DNA of 33,487 bases. Origin: a virus. Where the stretch lies: the IMG/VR virus record IMGVR_UViG_3300033145_000451, positions 1-33,487 of that record. One strand, written 5' to 3'. Below are positions 23,044 through 31,535 of this stretch, one piece after another. Position numbers and translations under genes: made by a program. Below the pieces are notes generated by a model, which saw nothing but the letters and a program-made list of their open reading frames with translations, searched no databases and was not told where the DNA came from. Numbering within the stretch: position 1 is the first letter of the stretch; every line of letters starts with the position of its first letter.

Positions 23044-23911
23044 AAACCCAAAATATCCAATATATATCGTCTCTAAAGGAAGATGGGAAAGTAGGTTTAC
23101 AAGTAGAGCTTTAGAAAAAATGAATATCCCCTACTCTATTATTGTCGAAGAGCAGGAATACAAAAAATACTGCTCTGTTATTGATAAAGAGAAAATATTA
23201 ATCCTCCCGAAAAAGAAATATCATAGAGATTATGAAGTATGTGATAAGTTCGGTCTGACTAAAAGTCCTGGGCCGGGTGCAGCAAGGAATTTTGCATGGG
23301 ATTATTCAACTAAAAAAGGCTTTAAATGGCATTGGGTAATGGATGACAACATACGACAGTTTTCAAGATTTAATAAAAATCTTATAGTCCAGGCAAATAA
23401 TGGAATAATATTTAGATGCATGGAGGACTTTGTAGAGCGGTATACTAACATTTCAATGGCTGGGCCGAACTACGAGATGTTTGTACTTAGAAAATCAAGT
23501 CCACCTCCATTTGTTCTTAATACGAGGATTTATAGCTGCAATTTAATAAGAAATGATATGCCGTATAGATGGAGAGGAAGATATAATGAAGATACAGACC
23601 TAAGTTTAAGGATGTTAAAAGATGGATGGTGTACGATGCAGTTTAATGCCTTCTTACAATTAAAAACAACTACCCAGATTTTAAAAGGTGGGAATACTAA
23701 AGAATTTTATGCAAAAGAGGGGACTATGCCGAAATCTAAAATGCTTGCTGAATTACATCCTGACGTTACGAGAATAGTTTGGAAGTTTAATAGATGGCAT
23801 CACTATGTAGACTATAGTAAATTTAAAAAAAATAAATTAATTAAAAAAGTAGGGCTAAAACTAAGAAAAGCAATAAATAATTATGGAATGAGATTAAAAA
23901 TATCTAACTAG
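23036..23911 (+). CDS. TAGT-type glycosyltransferase (putative DNA-base glycosylation)
   Basis: 291 residues with a GT-A-like arrangement: YIVSKGRWESR (residues 10-20), GPGAARNFAWDY (79-90), the metal-binding MDDN (102-105), then YNEDTDLSLRML (183-194) as the second acidic site. This set is what I know from the TET/JBP-associated glycosyltransferases of phages, thought to put sugars on modified pyrimidines in DNA. Predicted substrate therefore a hydroxylated base in phage DNA, protecting it from restriction. No TET/JBP or hydroxymethylase gene is seen, so the acceptor is open. Coupled to the ParB gene. Alternative: glycosylation of a virion or host component. Confidence 0.7.
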   Translation: MNKNPKYPIYIVSKGRWESRFTSRALEKMNIPYSIIVEEQEYKKYCSVIDKEKILILPKKKYHRDYEVCDKFGLTKSPGPGAARNFAWDYSTKKGFKWHWVMDDNIRQFSRFNKNLIVQANNGIIFRCMEDFVERYTNISMAGPNYEMFVLRKSSPPPFVLNTRIYSCNLIRNDMPYRWRGRYNEDTDLSLRMLKDGWCTMQFNAFLQLKTTTQILKGGNTKEFYAKEGTMPKSKMLAELHPDVTRIVWKFNRWHHYVDYSKFKKNKLIKKVGLKLRKAINNYGMRLKISN

Positions 23912-23932
23912 AAGCCTACTTGTAACTTAAAA

Positions 23933-23941
23933 TGGTATAAT
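23933..23941 (+). promoter_or_regulatory. Extended -10 promoter candidate for the packaging genes
   Basis: TGG-TATAAT (TGnTATAAT) ends 30 bases before the small terminase ATG. No -35 at good distance (TTGTAA at 23920 is too close). The 60-bp gap between the glycosyltransferase and terminase genes is the natural start of the late operon. Confidence 0.45.
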
Positions 23942-23971
23942 ATAAACGAATTTACATTTTAATTTGTAAAC

Positions 23972-24298
23972 ATGGGAGCAAAGCCCGGCACAAATAATGG
24001 AGGCACAGGGGGGAAGCCAGGAAGATCAGGGCGCAAGTCAGCATATCAAGAGGATAAGATGGCTAAAATGCTAAAGGATGCCTTTTTTAGTGGAATAGAC
24101 AAAAAGGAGTTAATGAAAAAGCTGTCAGAAAACAAAATTAAACTCTTTGATTTAACGCTTGCTAAAGCCATTAAGAATGACAGTATTCTTATGACTCTCT
24201 TCCATAAACTTTATCCGGACAAGATTGAGTCGAAGAACGAGCATATCTTCCCGCGAATTAAAATAGTAAAGCCGCCAAAACCTAAGAAAAAGAAATGA
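23972..24298 (+). CDS. terS: Putative small terminase subunit
   Basis: 108 residues. A flexible Gly-rich N terminus (GAKPGTNNGGTGGKPGRSGR) precedes a helical part (KMAKMLKDAFFSGIDKKELM, LFDLTLAKAIKNDSILMTLF) and a basic end. Size, Gly/Arg N terminus and position one overlapping codon (ATGA) before TerL fit TerS, which recognises the packaging site. Sequence of TerS is poorly conserved, so the call is from context. Confidence 0.65.
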   Translation: MGAKPGTNNGGTGGKPGRSGRKSAYQEDKMAKMLKDAFFSGIDKKELMKKLSENKIKLFDLTLAKAIKNDSILMTLFHKLYPDKIESKNEHIFPRIKIVKPPKPKKKK

Positions 24299-25683
24299 AA
24301 CAAGTCGAATTTGCTCTATTCGATAAGCAGCTCGAAGCCTACTATTTGCTTTGTGATGCTATAACAAACGAGCTTGTTTATGGTGGAGGTGCAAGAGGTG
24401 GAAAAACAGTACTTGGTTGTTTTTGGATTACGTCAGAATGTATTAATGAAAAGCCGGGGTCGGCTTGGCTAGTTGCAAGAGAAGAGCTTAAAGCATTAAA
24501 ACGAACAACATTAAGGACTTTCTTCTGGGTACTTTATCAGCTTGGATTAAAGCAAGGTGAGCATTTCCATTATAATGCTCAAGACATGGTGCTTACATTC
24601 GCTAACAGCTCTGTAGTTTTTTTCTCTGAACTTAAGAGGATTCCTAGCGACCCGGAATTTGACAGACTCGGCTCTTATGATCTAACAGGAGCCTGGATTG
24701 ACGAAGCGCAGGAAGTTGTCAAAGATGCAAAAGATAGTCTACAATTTAGATTTACAGTTTTAAAGGGGCTTGGCTGGGTGACGATTCCAAAGACTCTCTA
24801 TACATGCAATCCCTCTATGAATTGGATTGGCCGAGACTTCTGGCGGCCATTAATTAAGGAAGGGAAGGAAATAGAGGGGAGTGCTTTTATTACTTCACTC
24901 TATACAGATAATCCATATATCGACCACGAGAAATACAAGAAAGCTGTTTTAAGAACACGGAATAAGCCAAAGATCGAAAGGCTCTTGAGAGGCAATTTTG
25001 AGTATGATGATGACCCAGCGCGTTATTTCTCTATTGAGAACATCATGGACTTATTCACAAATGTTGCGGAAAAATCCGACAATAAATTTATCTCCGGGGA
25101 TGTTGCAAGAAAGGGGCGCGATAAAATGCCAATTGGATACTGGGAGGGCTTACAACTCAAAGAGATTATTGTGATTCCCTACGAAATCAAAAGTGATACG
25201 AAAAAATCAGCCGCATGGATTGATGAATATGCGAAGAAAAAAGGCGTGAGAAGATCGCGTATTGTACTTGATGAGGATGGTGTGGGTGGTGGGGTTGTAG
25301 ATAATTTGCCAGGGTGCATTGGCTTTGTAAATGGCTCAAGACCTATTAAAACGAGAAGGCAGAAAAGAAAAGAAAGGCTCCATAAAAATCTCGTAAATTA
25401 TGGAAATCTCAAAGCTCAATGTTATGATGAATTTGCAAGGCTCGCAGAAAATGGTAAAATTGGTATTGACGAGAGCGTAGAATCAGGAATCAAGGATGAA
25501 TTAACGGAAGAGCTTATACAGATCAAGCAAAAAGATGCTGATAAAGATGGTAAGATTTATATAGCAGGGAAGGATATTATCAGAGAGAACATAGGCAGAT
25601 CACCGGACTACGCGGATATGATAATGATGAGAATGTATTTTGAAATTAAAAAATCCCCGATACTTACGCCGATACTTACATGA
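24295..25683 (+). CDS. terL: Large terminase subunit
   Basis: 462 residues. ATPase: Walker A GGARGGKT (31-38), Walker B WIDEA (134-138), coupling motif TCNPS (170-174). Nuclease: SGDVARKGRD with Asp269, VLDEDGVGGG with Asp326/328, and SPDYADMIM with Asp438/441, the acidic triad of the RNase H-fold nuclease. It pumps DNA into the prohead and cuts concatemers. It overlaps both neighbours by ATGA. Confidence 0.96.
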   Translation: MKQVEFALFDKQLEAYYLLCDAITNELVYGGGARGGKTVLGCFWITSECINEKPGSAWLVAREELKALKRTTLRTFFWVLYQLGLKQGEHFHYNAQDMVLTFANSSVVFFSELKRIPSDPEFDRLGSYDLTGAWIDEAQEVVKDAKDSLQFRFTVLKGLGWVTIPKTLYTCNPSMNWIGRDFWRPLIKEGKEIEGSAFITSLYTDNPYIDHEKYKKAVLRTRNKPKIERLLRGNFEYDDDPARYFSIENIMDLFTNVAEKSDNKFISGDVARKGRDKMPIGYWEGLQLKEIIVIPYEIKSDTKKSAAWIDEYAKKKGVRRSRIVLDEDGVGGGVVDNLPGCIGFVNGSRPIKTRRQKRKERLHKNLVNYGNLKAQCYDEFARLAENGKIGIDESVESGIKDELTEELIQIKQKDADKDGKIYIAGKDIIRENIGRSPDYADMIMMRMYFEIKKSPILTPILT

Positions 25684-27002
25684 AAATCAAAATCCCATTC
25701 ATAGGCAAGACGCTCTACGTTGGCCGAAAGGCAGTAACTGATGCAAAGCAAAGACTAGTCTATGGATATTATCAGAATGGAAGCATGTTTGGGCTTGGAG
25801 GTCTGAGGATAGATTTTAAAACGCTCTATGAACTCTACAATAGCCTTGTCGACATTAGGCAGGCAATCAAGAAAATCTCTAATGCGACTGCAAAGGGGGG
25901 GTATAGAATTGTAAATAAAGACGACCCGGAAAAAGATGGTGATGCAAAACAAACTCAAATTGCAAAGGACTTTATAGATCATCCTGATCTACCTTTTAAT
26001 AAATGGAAAAAGCGCTGGACTCGCGATAGGCATGTTGCCGGTAATTTTTATATGCAGATTCAAAGATCAATAGGTGCGAATGCTGACCCGATTCGGCCAG
26101 CAGTCGTAGACCCGCGTACTATGGTTATTATTTCGGATAAATATGGAAAAGTCCTCAAATATATTCAGAGAATAGCCGGACAGAATAAGGTTGAATTCGA
26201 CCCTGATGAGATTGTGCATTCTGTCATAGAAGATTCAACGAAAAATCCTCTACTCGGAAGCTCACCTATCGAAGCAATAGTCATAGAGGGGAAAACTGAA
26301 ATCGAATCACAAAAATCCAACTTCTTTTTCTATGAAAATAACTCGGTTCCTTCGCATCTGCTTATCGTTGACCCTGATCTTGATAAAGATCAGCATCAGG
26401 AACTTAAAGACGAAATAGATAAGAAATTTAAGGGAGCTGAAAACAAATTCAAGTCCGGCATAATCCCTTATGTTAAGGACATTAAGACGATATCACCAAG
26501 TCAGAAAGATATGCAATATCTTGAGACACGATGGTTTACTACGAAAAAAATCGTTGTTGCTTTTGGTGTGGACTCTTTTATTCTTGGATATACCGAAAAG
26601 GTACAGCGTGGAAATGCTGATGTTATCTGGCGAATGTTCTATGAGAATACTATCAGGCCAGAAGAGCTTGAATTTGAGGAAATGATTAATCGGGATTTAT
26701 TTCCTAAGCTCGGATTAGACAAAATTGAAATAAGAATAAATCTATCAAGCTATGATAACAAAAAAGAAGTCGCAGAAATAACGCGGCATGATGTAGTCTT
26801 TGGAATCATAACACCGAATGAGGCGAGAGAAGCAAGAGGCTTGGAGCCTAGCGACAATGAGCTTGCTGACGAACTTATGTTTCAAGGAATGATACTCGAT
26901 GATCTTGGGAAAGAAATGGAAGATACTAAGACAATGATTAAGGCGGCGATTTTAAAAAAACATAAAAACGCATATAATTTACTTGATGATGAATTTATTT
27001 GA
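25680..27002 (+). CDS. Portal protein
   Basis: 440 residues. LYNSLVDIRQAIKKISNATA near residue 55 is the typical portal helix; FNKWKKRWTRDRHVAGNFYM, DPDEIVHSVIEDSTKNPLLG, SPIEAIVIEGKTEIESQKS and the C-terminal GIITPNEAREARGLEPSDNE are standard in HK97-like portals. It forms the 12-fold ring through which DNA enters. Followed by the MuF-like gene with a 17-base overlap. Confidence 0.92.
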   Translation: MKIKIPFIGKTLYVGRKAVTDAKQRLVYGYYQNGSMFGLGGLRIDFKTLYELYNSLVDIRQAIKKISNATAKGGYRIVNKDDPEKDGDAKQTQIAKDFIDHPDLPFNKWKKRWTRDRHVAGNFYMQIQRSIGANADPIRPAVVDPRTMVIISDKYGKVLKYIQRIAGQNKVEFDPDEIVHSVIEDSTKNPLLGSSPIEAIVIEGKTEIESQKSNFFFYENNSVPSHLLIVDPDLDKDQHQELKDEIDKKFKGAENKFKSGIIPYVKDIKTISPSQKDMQYLETRWFTTKKIVVAFGVDSFILGYTEKVQRGNADVIWRMFYENTIRPEELEFEEMINRDLFPKLGLDKIEIRINLSSYDNKKEVAEITRHDVVFGIITPNEAREARGLEPSDNELADELMFQGMILDDLGKEMEDTKTMIKAAILKKHKNAYNLLDDEFI

Positions 27003-27762
27003 ATATGCTGAACACCTACTGCACACAATCACTAAAGCCAAGGCACAGGAAAATGGGCGTAAATTGCGCCGTCAAAGCCGAAAACTCCAAAGAAAAGTAC
27101 AGAAAGAACTTGATAAACAAGCAAAATATATTATTAGGGAAGCGAAGAAACTACTCAACAAAAAGAGTTTAAATAATGATATTGACGAGATTTTTGACAA
27201 ATTGCCGGTTAAGAAAATGGAAATTGAAATCATAGCATCAGCAAGTCTAGCTTTAGATTTTGGAGCTAAATTCAGAATCAACAAATTGAAACTTGGAGAG
27301 GTGGGGATAAGTTTTGATCTTAGTCATCCGGAAGCGATAAAATACCTAAAGACTGGCAGACCGCTTGTACTAGCCAAGATGGCAGACACAACAAAGGATT
27401 TAATTAAGCCAATTCTCGTTGAAGGTATTGAGAAAGGACTCTCACCGACAGCATTAGCAACAGAGATAAGTGAGCATTTTGCCTTCTCAGAGTCTCGATC
27501 ATCAATGATTGCTACTAATGAAATTGGCCAAGCCTACGCGAAGGGAAATAATATAGTCATGCACGATCTTAAAAAAGCTGGGTTCAAAGCAGAGAAAAGT
27601 TGGATTACTGCTGGGGCTGGCAGATCAAATCCCAGACCAGAGCATGATGTTAATGAGGAAGATGGTTGGATAGAACTTGATGATTCATTTAGTGGCGATG
27701 GGGCAGATACGGCGCCGCATGGTATAAATTGCCGATGTGATACACTATATACATATAAATAA
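26986..27762 (+). CDS. MuF-like head morphogenesis protein
   Basis: 258 residues from ATG 26986 (a TTG one codon earlier and an ATG one codon later are alternatives). A long helical N half (KLRRQSRKLQRKVQKELDKQ, YIIREAKKLL) and a C-terminal MuF-type domain: RSSMIATNEIGQAYAKGNNI, KSWITAGAGRSNPRPEHDVN and the closing HGINCRCDTLY, whose His and two Cys are typical. MuF proteins ride with the portal and some are ejected into the host. Expected place after portal. Confidence 0.85.
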   Translation: MMNLFEYAEHLLHTITKAKAQENGRKLRRQSRKLQRKVQKELDKQAKYIIREAKKLLNKKSLNNDIDEIFDKLPVKKMEIEIIASASLALDFGAKFRINKLKLGEVGISFDLSHPEAIKYLKTGRPLVLAKMADTTKDLIKPILVEGIEKGLSPTALATEISEHFAFSESRSSMIATNEIGQAYAKGNNIVMHDLKKAGFKAEKSWITAGAGRSNPRPEHDVNEEDGWIELDDSFSGDGADTAPHGINCRCDTLYTYK

Positions 27763-27769
27763 AAACCCT

Positions 27770-28993
27770 ATGGAAAAAATACAATACTTTCAAATGGAAT
27801 TCAAAGCGATTCCTGTTGAGGGAAAAGAAAAAGAAGTTGTCATAACAGAAGGTGGTAATAAAAAAATCAGGATTAAAGGACTTGCATCTACATCACAGCT
27901 TGATAGATATAATGATATTGTAGACCCGGAGGCTTTTATAGAATCAGTCAAAACAACCTACAAAGATAATCCTATTATTTTATTTGCTCACGATGATAAA
28001 AGACCTGTGGGGAGGTCGACATTTTTATCAGTACTAGAAAAAGGCTTTTATATCGAAGCCGAAGTGATGGATGCTGAAATTGTACCGAAGATTGAGGCTA
28101 AATTTTTAAAGACATTTTCGATTGGGTATATTCCAAAGAAATTAGAGTTCCGAGATGAGGAAGATAATCTGCTCGACCCCAAAGAGGATAATGTGTGGAG
28201 ACAAGGCGTAAAAAGAATTCTCAAGGAATTAGACCTTGTTGAAATTTCTATTGTATCAGTACCAGCAAATCCCGGAGCTTTATTTACTATGGAAAAAAGC
28301 GTGAAAAGTCTTTTTAGTGATATGGCAAAAAATGAAGGTGAAGAAATAGACAAAGAGCCAAAAGATTTACAAAAAGACAATGATACCAGTATAATATTAG
28401 ATGATAGTTCAACTAAAAATCCTTTAAAACCCCAAAATATGCCGAAAAAAAACCTACTAGATACCGAAGAGAAAGAAGAAAGTAAAGAGGAAGAGGAAGA
28501 AAAAGAGGAGCAAGAAAAAGAAGAAACAGACAAAGAAAAAGAAGAAGAAAAACCTAATGATGAAGAAGCTGAAACCTCTGCCGATGAAACAAGCGGTGAT
28601 GAGGAAGGTGATGAAACAAGCACCGAAGGCGATAAAGAAGCAGGGGAAGAAAAAGAGGAAGAAAAAGAAAAGGAAAAGGAAAAGGAAAAGGAAGAAAAAC
28701 CAGACAAGGAAAGCGAAGAGGTTGAGGAAGGCAAGGATGAAGGTGAGGATAAAGCCCTCGTCAAAAAGATTATGACTAAAGAGGGTGCGAAAATTACCCT
28801 CGACGCTGTTCGAGCATTGCAAGAAAAAGTCGAAACCTTAGAGACAATACTCAAGGAAACACCGTCAAAGAAGGCTTTGGCTTATTTTGAGAGTTCTGTA
28901 ACAGGCTCTAAAAAGACTGAGCTAGAGGATGAGAAAAAACCAGAGACAGAAAAATCAGGATTCATCAAATCCTTGGAGAAAGCTGCTTACTAG
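27770..28993 (+). CDS. Prohead protease fused to scaffold
   Basis: 407 residues from ATG 27770; a start at 27737 would overlap the MuF gene. Residues 1-180 are an HK97-type (S78) protease: RIKGLASTSQLDRYNDIVDP, candidate His74 in LFAHDDKRPVG, Ser117 in TFSIGY and the EISIVSVPANPGA motif (159-171). Residues about 220-330 are an extreme acidic Glu/Lys low-complexity stretch, followed by a coiled coil (LDAVRALQEKVETLETILKE), as in scaffolds. An ATG at 28441 could start a separate scaffold, as with lambda C/Nu3. It shapes and matures the capsid. Confidence 0.88.
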   Translation: MEKIQYFQMEFKAIPVEGKEKEVVITEGGNKKIRIKGLASTSQLDRYNDIVDPEAFIESVKTTYKDNPIILFAHDDKRPVGRSTFLSVLEKGFYIEAEVMDAEIVPKIEAKFLKTFSIGYIPKKLEFRDEEDNLLDPKEDNVWRQGVKRILKELDLVEISIVSVPANPGALFTMEKSVKSLFSDMAKNEGEEIDKEPKDLQKDNDTSIILDDSSTKNPLKPQNMPKKNLLDTEEKEESKEEEEEKEEQEKEETDKEKEEEKPNDEEAETSADETSGDEEGDETSTEGDKEAGEEKEEEKEKEKEKEKEEKPDKESEEVEEGKDEGEDKALVKKIMTKEGAKITLDAVRALQEKVETLETILKETPSKKALAYFESSVTGSKKTELEDEKKPETEKSGFIKSLEKAAY

Positions 28994-29057
28994 CAGCCGA
29001 GATATTTATTGAGGTTGTATTCCTCGACACCAAATTATTTACTAAAAAAACATTATT

Positions 29058-30221
29058 ATGGACAAAGAATTAACTGAAAAAGAAAAAGGGAAAGTGTGTT
29101 GTTTTGAAGATTTGATAAGTATTGCAGGCAAAGGGAAAGAAGAAAAAGAAATGACAGACGACCAGAAAAAGAAAGATATTGCAAGAGCCTTGGGGATGGA
29201 GCGTAAAGCCGATGAGGTTTTGTCTACCATCAATAATACAAATTGGTACGATGCTTATGGAATGACCAATGACATCAAAGATTTGACACCGAAATATGGT
29301 AAAGTTTTGGCTCAACTCACTGAGGGATATGAGGGAACTGATCTACCTACCAGCTTTCCAGTACCGTATGACATCACAGATTATTACATGCAGGGAAAAA
29401 GTGAGTGGGAAGATGAGGGTCCACCCGCATTCAACCTCAAAACTCAGACTGATAGTGGTGCAACAATCACTCAAACAACAATGATACTTGAGTTCGGTGT
29501 GAGTGATAGAATGATAAAACACAGTACAGACAAAGGATTATATGAGAAACTTTTAGCAAAATTGACAAAATCGTTGACTAAATCAGTTGAGGGAATGATT
29601 ATCAATGGTGATACCGAAGCTGGTGGAACCGGAAATGTGAATAGTGATGATCAAGCCGCTGCGACAACCTTTGTGGCAGATGGTGGCGCGGCTTACCACG
29701 CGACTTTGCTCGATCATGGAATAAGAGAAAACGCGGTAACAAACTCCAAAACTAGCAATATCGGTGGATTTGATTCTGATGATATGCTTACGGTTGTGAA
29801 AATCTTGGCAGAAAGATACCAAGAGGAATTTGATGATTTGTTATTTATCTCAAATCCTAAAACTCATCTTTCAATGATGGCTGATGATGGATTCAAACTG
29901 GCAACTTCGAGGAGTAAACCAGTCGCGATTGATTCAGGAGTTGTCGATAAACCTTGGAATATTGATTTGGTTGTTTCGCCAGAAATGAAATTGACAGAAG
30001 CGGATGGTAAACTTTCAGGAGGTACACTAACAAACAACGTACTCGGTCAATTCGGGGTTGTTGTGAAAAAAGCGATCAGATGGGGATATGGACAGGACTT
30101 CAAGCTCGAAGTCAATAGAGTACCGGGATATGGGTTCCGCATGGTTGCAACTGTTGAAGTTGGCTTTGTGATACTTGATCTAGCAAACACTTGTGCGCTA
30201 GGAATTAATGTGACAGTGTAA
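29058..30221 (+). CDS. Major capsid protein (HK97 fold)
   Basis: 387 residues. A charged N-terminal helix region (residues 1-60, EKEMTDDQKKKDIARAL) is followed by the coat core: LTEGYEGTDLPTSFPVPYD, ATITQTTMILEFGVSD, KLTKSLTKSVEGMIINGDTE, DDLLFISNPKTHLSMM, and the P-domain/A-loop end RWGYGQDFKLEVNRVPGYGF. This is the HK97-type arrangement in the expected place behind the protease. The protease probably trims the N-terminal region. One Cys pair (VCCFE) occurs at residues 14-15. No scaffold-only gene lies between. Confidence 0.88.
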   Translation: MDKELTEKEKGKVCCFEDLISIAGKGKEEKEMTDDQKKKDIARALGMERKADEVLSTINNTNWYDAYGMTNDIKDLTPKYGKVLAQLTEGYEGTDLPTSFPVPYDITDYYMQGKSEWEDEGPPAFNLKTQTDSGATITQTTMILEFGVSDRMIKHSTDKGLYEKLLAKLTKSLTKSVEGMIINGDTEAGGTGNVNSDDQAAATTFVADGGAAYHATLLDHGIRENAVTNSKTSNIGGFDSDDMLTVVKILAERYQEEFDDLLFISNPKTHLSMMADDGFKLATSRSKPVAIDSGVVDKPWNIDLVVSPEMKLTEADGKLSGGTLTNNVLGQFGVVVKKAIRWGYGQDFKLEVNRVPGYGFRMVATVEVGFVILDLANTCALGINVTV

Positions 30222-30241
30222 AACATTTATAGCTTTAGATA

Positions 30242-30264
30242 GTGGCGGTCAAATTGACCGCCAC
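30242..30264 (+). promoter_or_regulatory. Perfect hairpin after the capsid gene
   Basis: GTGGCGGTCAA (30242-30252) and TTGACCGCCAC (30254-30264) form an 11-bp stem about one central A, so the loop is tight unless inner pairs open. No T run follows, so it is not a classical terminator; it may stabilise the abundant capsid mRNA 3' end or act as an attenuator. Confidence 0.6.
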
Positions 30265-30290
30265 CTCCAAGAATATAAATAACCCTTAAA

Positions 30291-30929
30291 ATGATGAGCA
30301 AACAATCTTTCGTACTGGTTCGATACTACGGTGAAAAACCTTTAAGAGTTCGCCTTGCACAAGGTGAGGAAAAAATTGAGTTCGAAGAGAATGATGTACA
30401 ATTCTGTGAAGCGCGCAGAAGCGGACATCTTTGCGGCACTTATGACTTTGAATTGGTTGACCCTACCGAAATTACGCCTGAAATGCTCGAAAAAGCACAG
30501 GTGAGAGTGACTAAAATCAAAGAAGAGGAGGAAAAACTTGCCGAAGAAATGGCGAAATTGAATAAAGAAAATGCTAAAAAAGCTGAAAAAGAGAAGAAAA
30601 TGGTGGCAGAATTGGTGTCAGAAAAGAATAAATACAACAAAGGGGAGATAACGAACGAAGAATATCAAGAGAGAAAGAAGAAAATCACCAAAAAATGGGA
30701 TAAAGTCTTTGCTGGAAAGGCGAAAGAAGGAGAAGCAGAAGAGAATGCCCAGAAAGAAGCTGAGAAGAAAGAAAAGGCTGATGCTGAGGAAAAGGCAAAG
30801 GTCGAGGCAGAGGATAAAGAGAGGGCAGAGGTTAAAGCGAAAGAAAAAGAGGAGCGAAGGAAGGAAAATGCTAAGAAAGAAAAAGAGGAAGAGGCAAATA
30901 AGGAAAAGGCTAAGGAGAGAGAAAAGTAG
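30291..30929 (+). CDS. Coiled-coil protein downstream of the capsid gene
   Basis: 212 residues. N part about 60 residues of mixed beta (SFVLVRYYGEKPLRVRLAQG, SGHLCGTYDFELVDPTEITP), then a helical part and a low-complexity Glu/Lys/Ala tail (from residue 115) that would be a long charged helix. The N domain sequence is like that of small proteins next to capsid genes in other phages, but not to a named family. Could be a virion or assembly protein. Confidence 0.55.
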   Translation: MMSKQSFVLVRYYGEKPLRVRLAQGEEKIEFEENDVQFCEARRSGHLCGTYDFELVDPTEITPEMLEKAQVRVTKIKEEEEKLAEEMAKLNKENAKKAEKEKKMVAELVSEKNKYNKGEITNEEYQERKKKITKKWDKVFAGKAKEGEAEENAQKEAEKKEKADAEEKAKVEAEDKERAEVKAKEKEERRKENAKKEKEEEANKEKAKEREK

Positions 30930-30933
30930 AAGG

Positions 30934-30960
30934 TTGCATTATTAATAGTTACAATATAAT
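30934..30960 (+). promoter_or_regulatory. Weak promoter candidate before the virion protein gene
   Basis: TTGCAT (30934-30939), 15 bases, TATAAT (30955-30960), ten bases before the ATG at 30971. Short spacer; support is modest. Confidence 0.3.
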
Positions 30961-30970
30961 CAACTAAAAT

Positions 30971-31528
30971 ATGGGTAGAGAAGGATATACAAAAAAAGGT
31001 AAAGCCCCTGTGGCTTATTTATTCGAAGTTGCACTTGCGGCAACTCCCGAAAGCTTACAGCCAGAATTGATAAATAATACGATTGCTTTGGTAACAGGCG
31101 CGCCAGCCACACTAACAGATACCGGAAACAAATGGCTATTAAAGGGATTCAAAGCCGGGGATAGAATTGAAATATCTGGCTCGACTGCGGATGATGGACA
31201 GTACACTATAGCTACTGTTATTGCTGGCACAATCACTTTAATAACAGGTGACACATTGACAGGTGAAGTAGCCGGAACAAATACACTCACAATCACAAAA
31301 CTTGGTAGGGTCTTTTGTAGAGAAATAACACTTCAAAATATAAAGGGGAATACAAGCGCAGAATTGGCAGTCTCAAGATCACCAGATGTTGATCTAACTA
31401 CAGATTACAGCTTTAAAATAGCAAAATTAAATACTTTGACTTATCATGGCATATATTTAGATGAGCTTTATGTTGACGTTGGCACAAATGCCGACAAGGT
31501 GTATGTCGAATATACTCCCGTCCTTTAA
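30971..31528 (+). CDS. Small virion protein, putative decoration or fibre-anchoring protein
   Basis: 185 residues, mostly beta. It contains a small barrel-like insert (GFKAGDRIEISGSTADDGQY, TIATVIAGTITLITGD) similar to the modules in the tail hub and the exported protein, and a C part with CREITLQNIKGNTSAELAVS and DELYVDVGTNADKVYVEYT. Its start has only seven bases between its stop and the giant fibre start at 31536, so the two are co-transcribed. Decoration of the capsid or an adaptor for the fibre are both possible. Confidence 0.55.
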   Translation: MGREGYTKKGKAPVAYLFEVALAATPESLQPELINNTIALVTGAPATLTDTGNKWLLKGFKAGDRIEISGSTADDGQYTIATVIAGTITLITGDTLTGEVAGTNTLTITKLGRVFCREITLQNIKGNTSAELAVSRSPDVDLTTDYSFKIAKLNTLTYHGIYLDELYVDVGTNADKVYVEYTPVL

Positions 31529-31535
31529 CATAACA

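Noticed and set aside
23920-23941. TTGTAA/TATAAT as a normal -35/-10 pair before terS
   Set aside because: Spacer of ten bases is too short; kept only as an extended -10.
26470-26685. Plus-strand frame of 71 codons inside the portal gene
   Set aside because: Out of frame with the well-supported portal and no domain pattern.
28048-28854. Long minus-strand frame, Ser/Phe-rich, 268 codons
   Set aside because: It is the reverse of the Glu/Lys low-complexity part of the protease-scaffold gene; the composition explains the open frame. All other genes are on the + strand.
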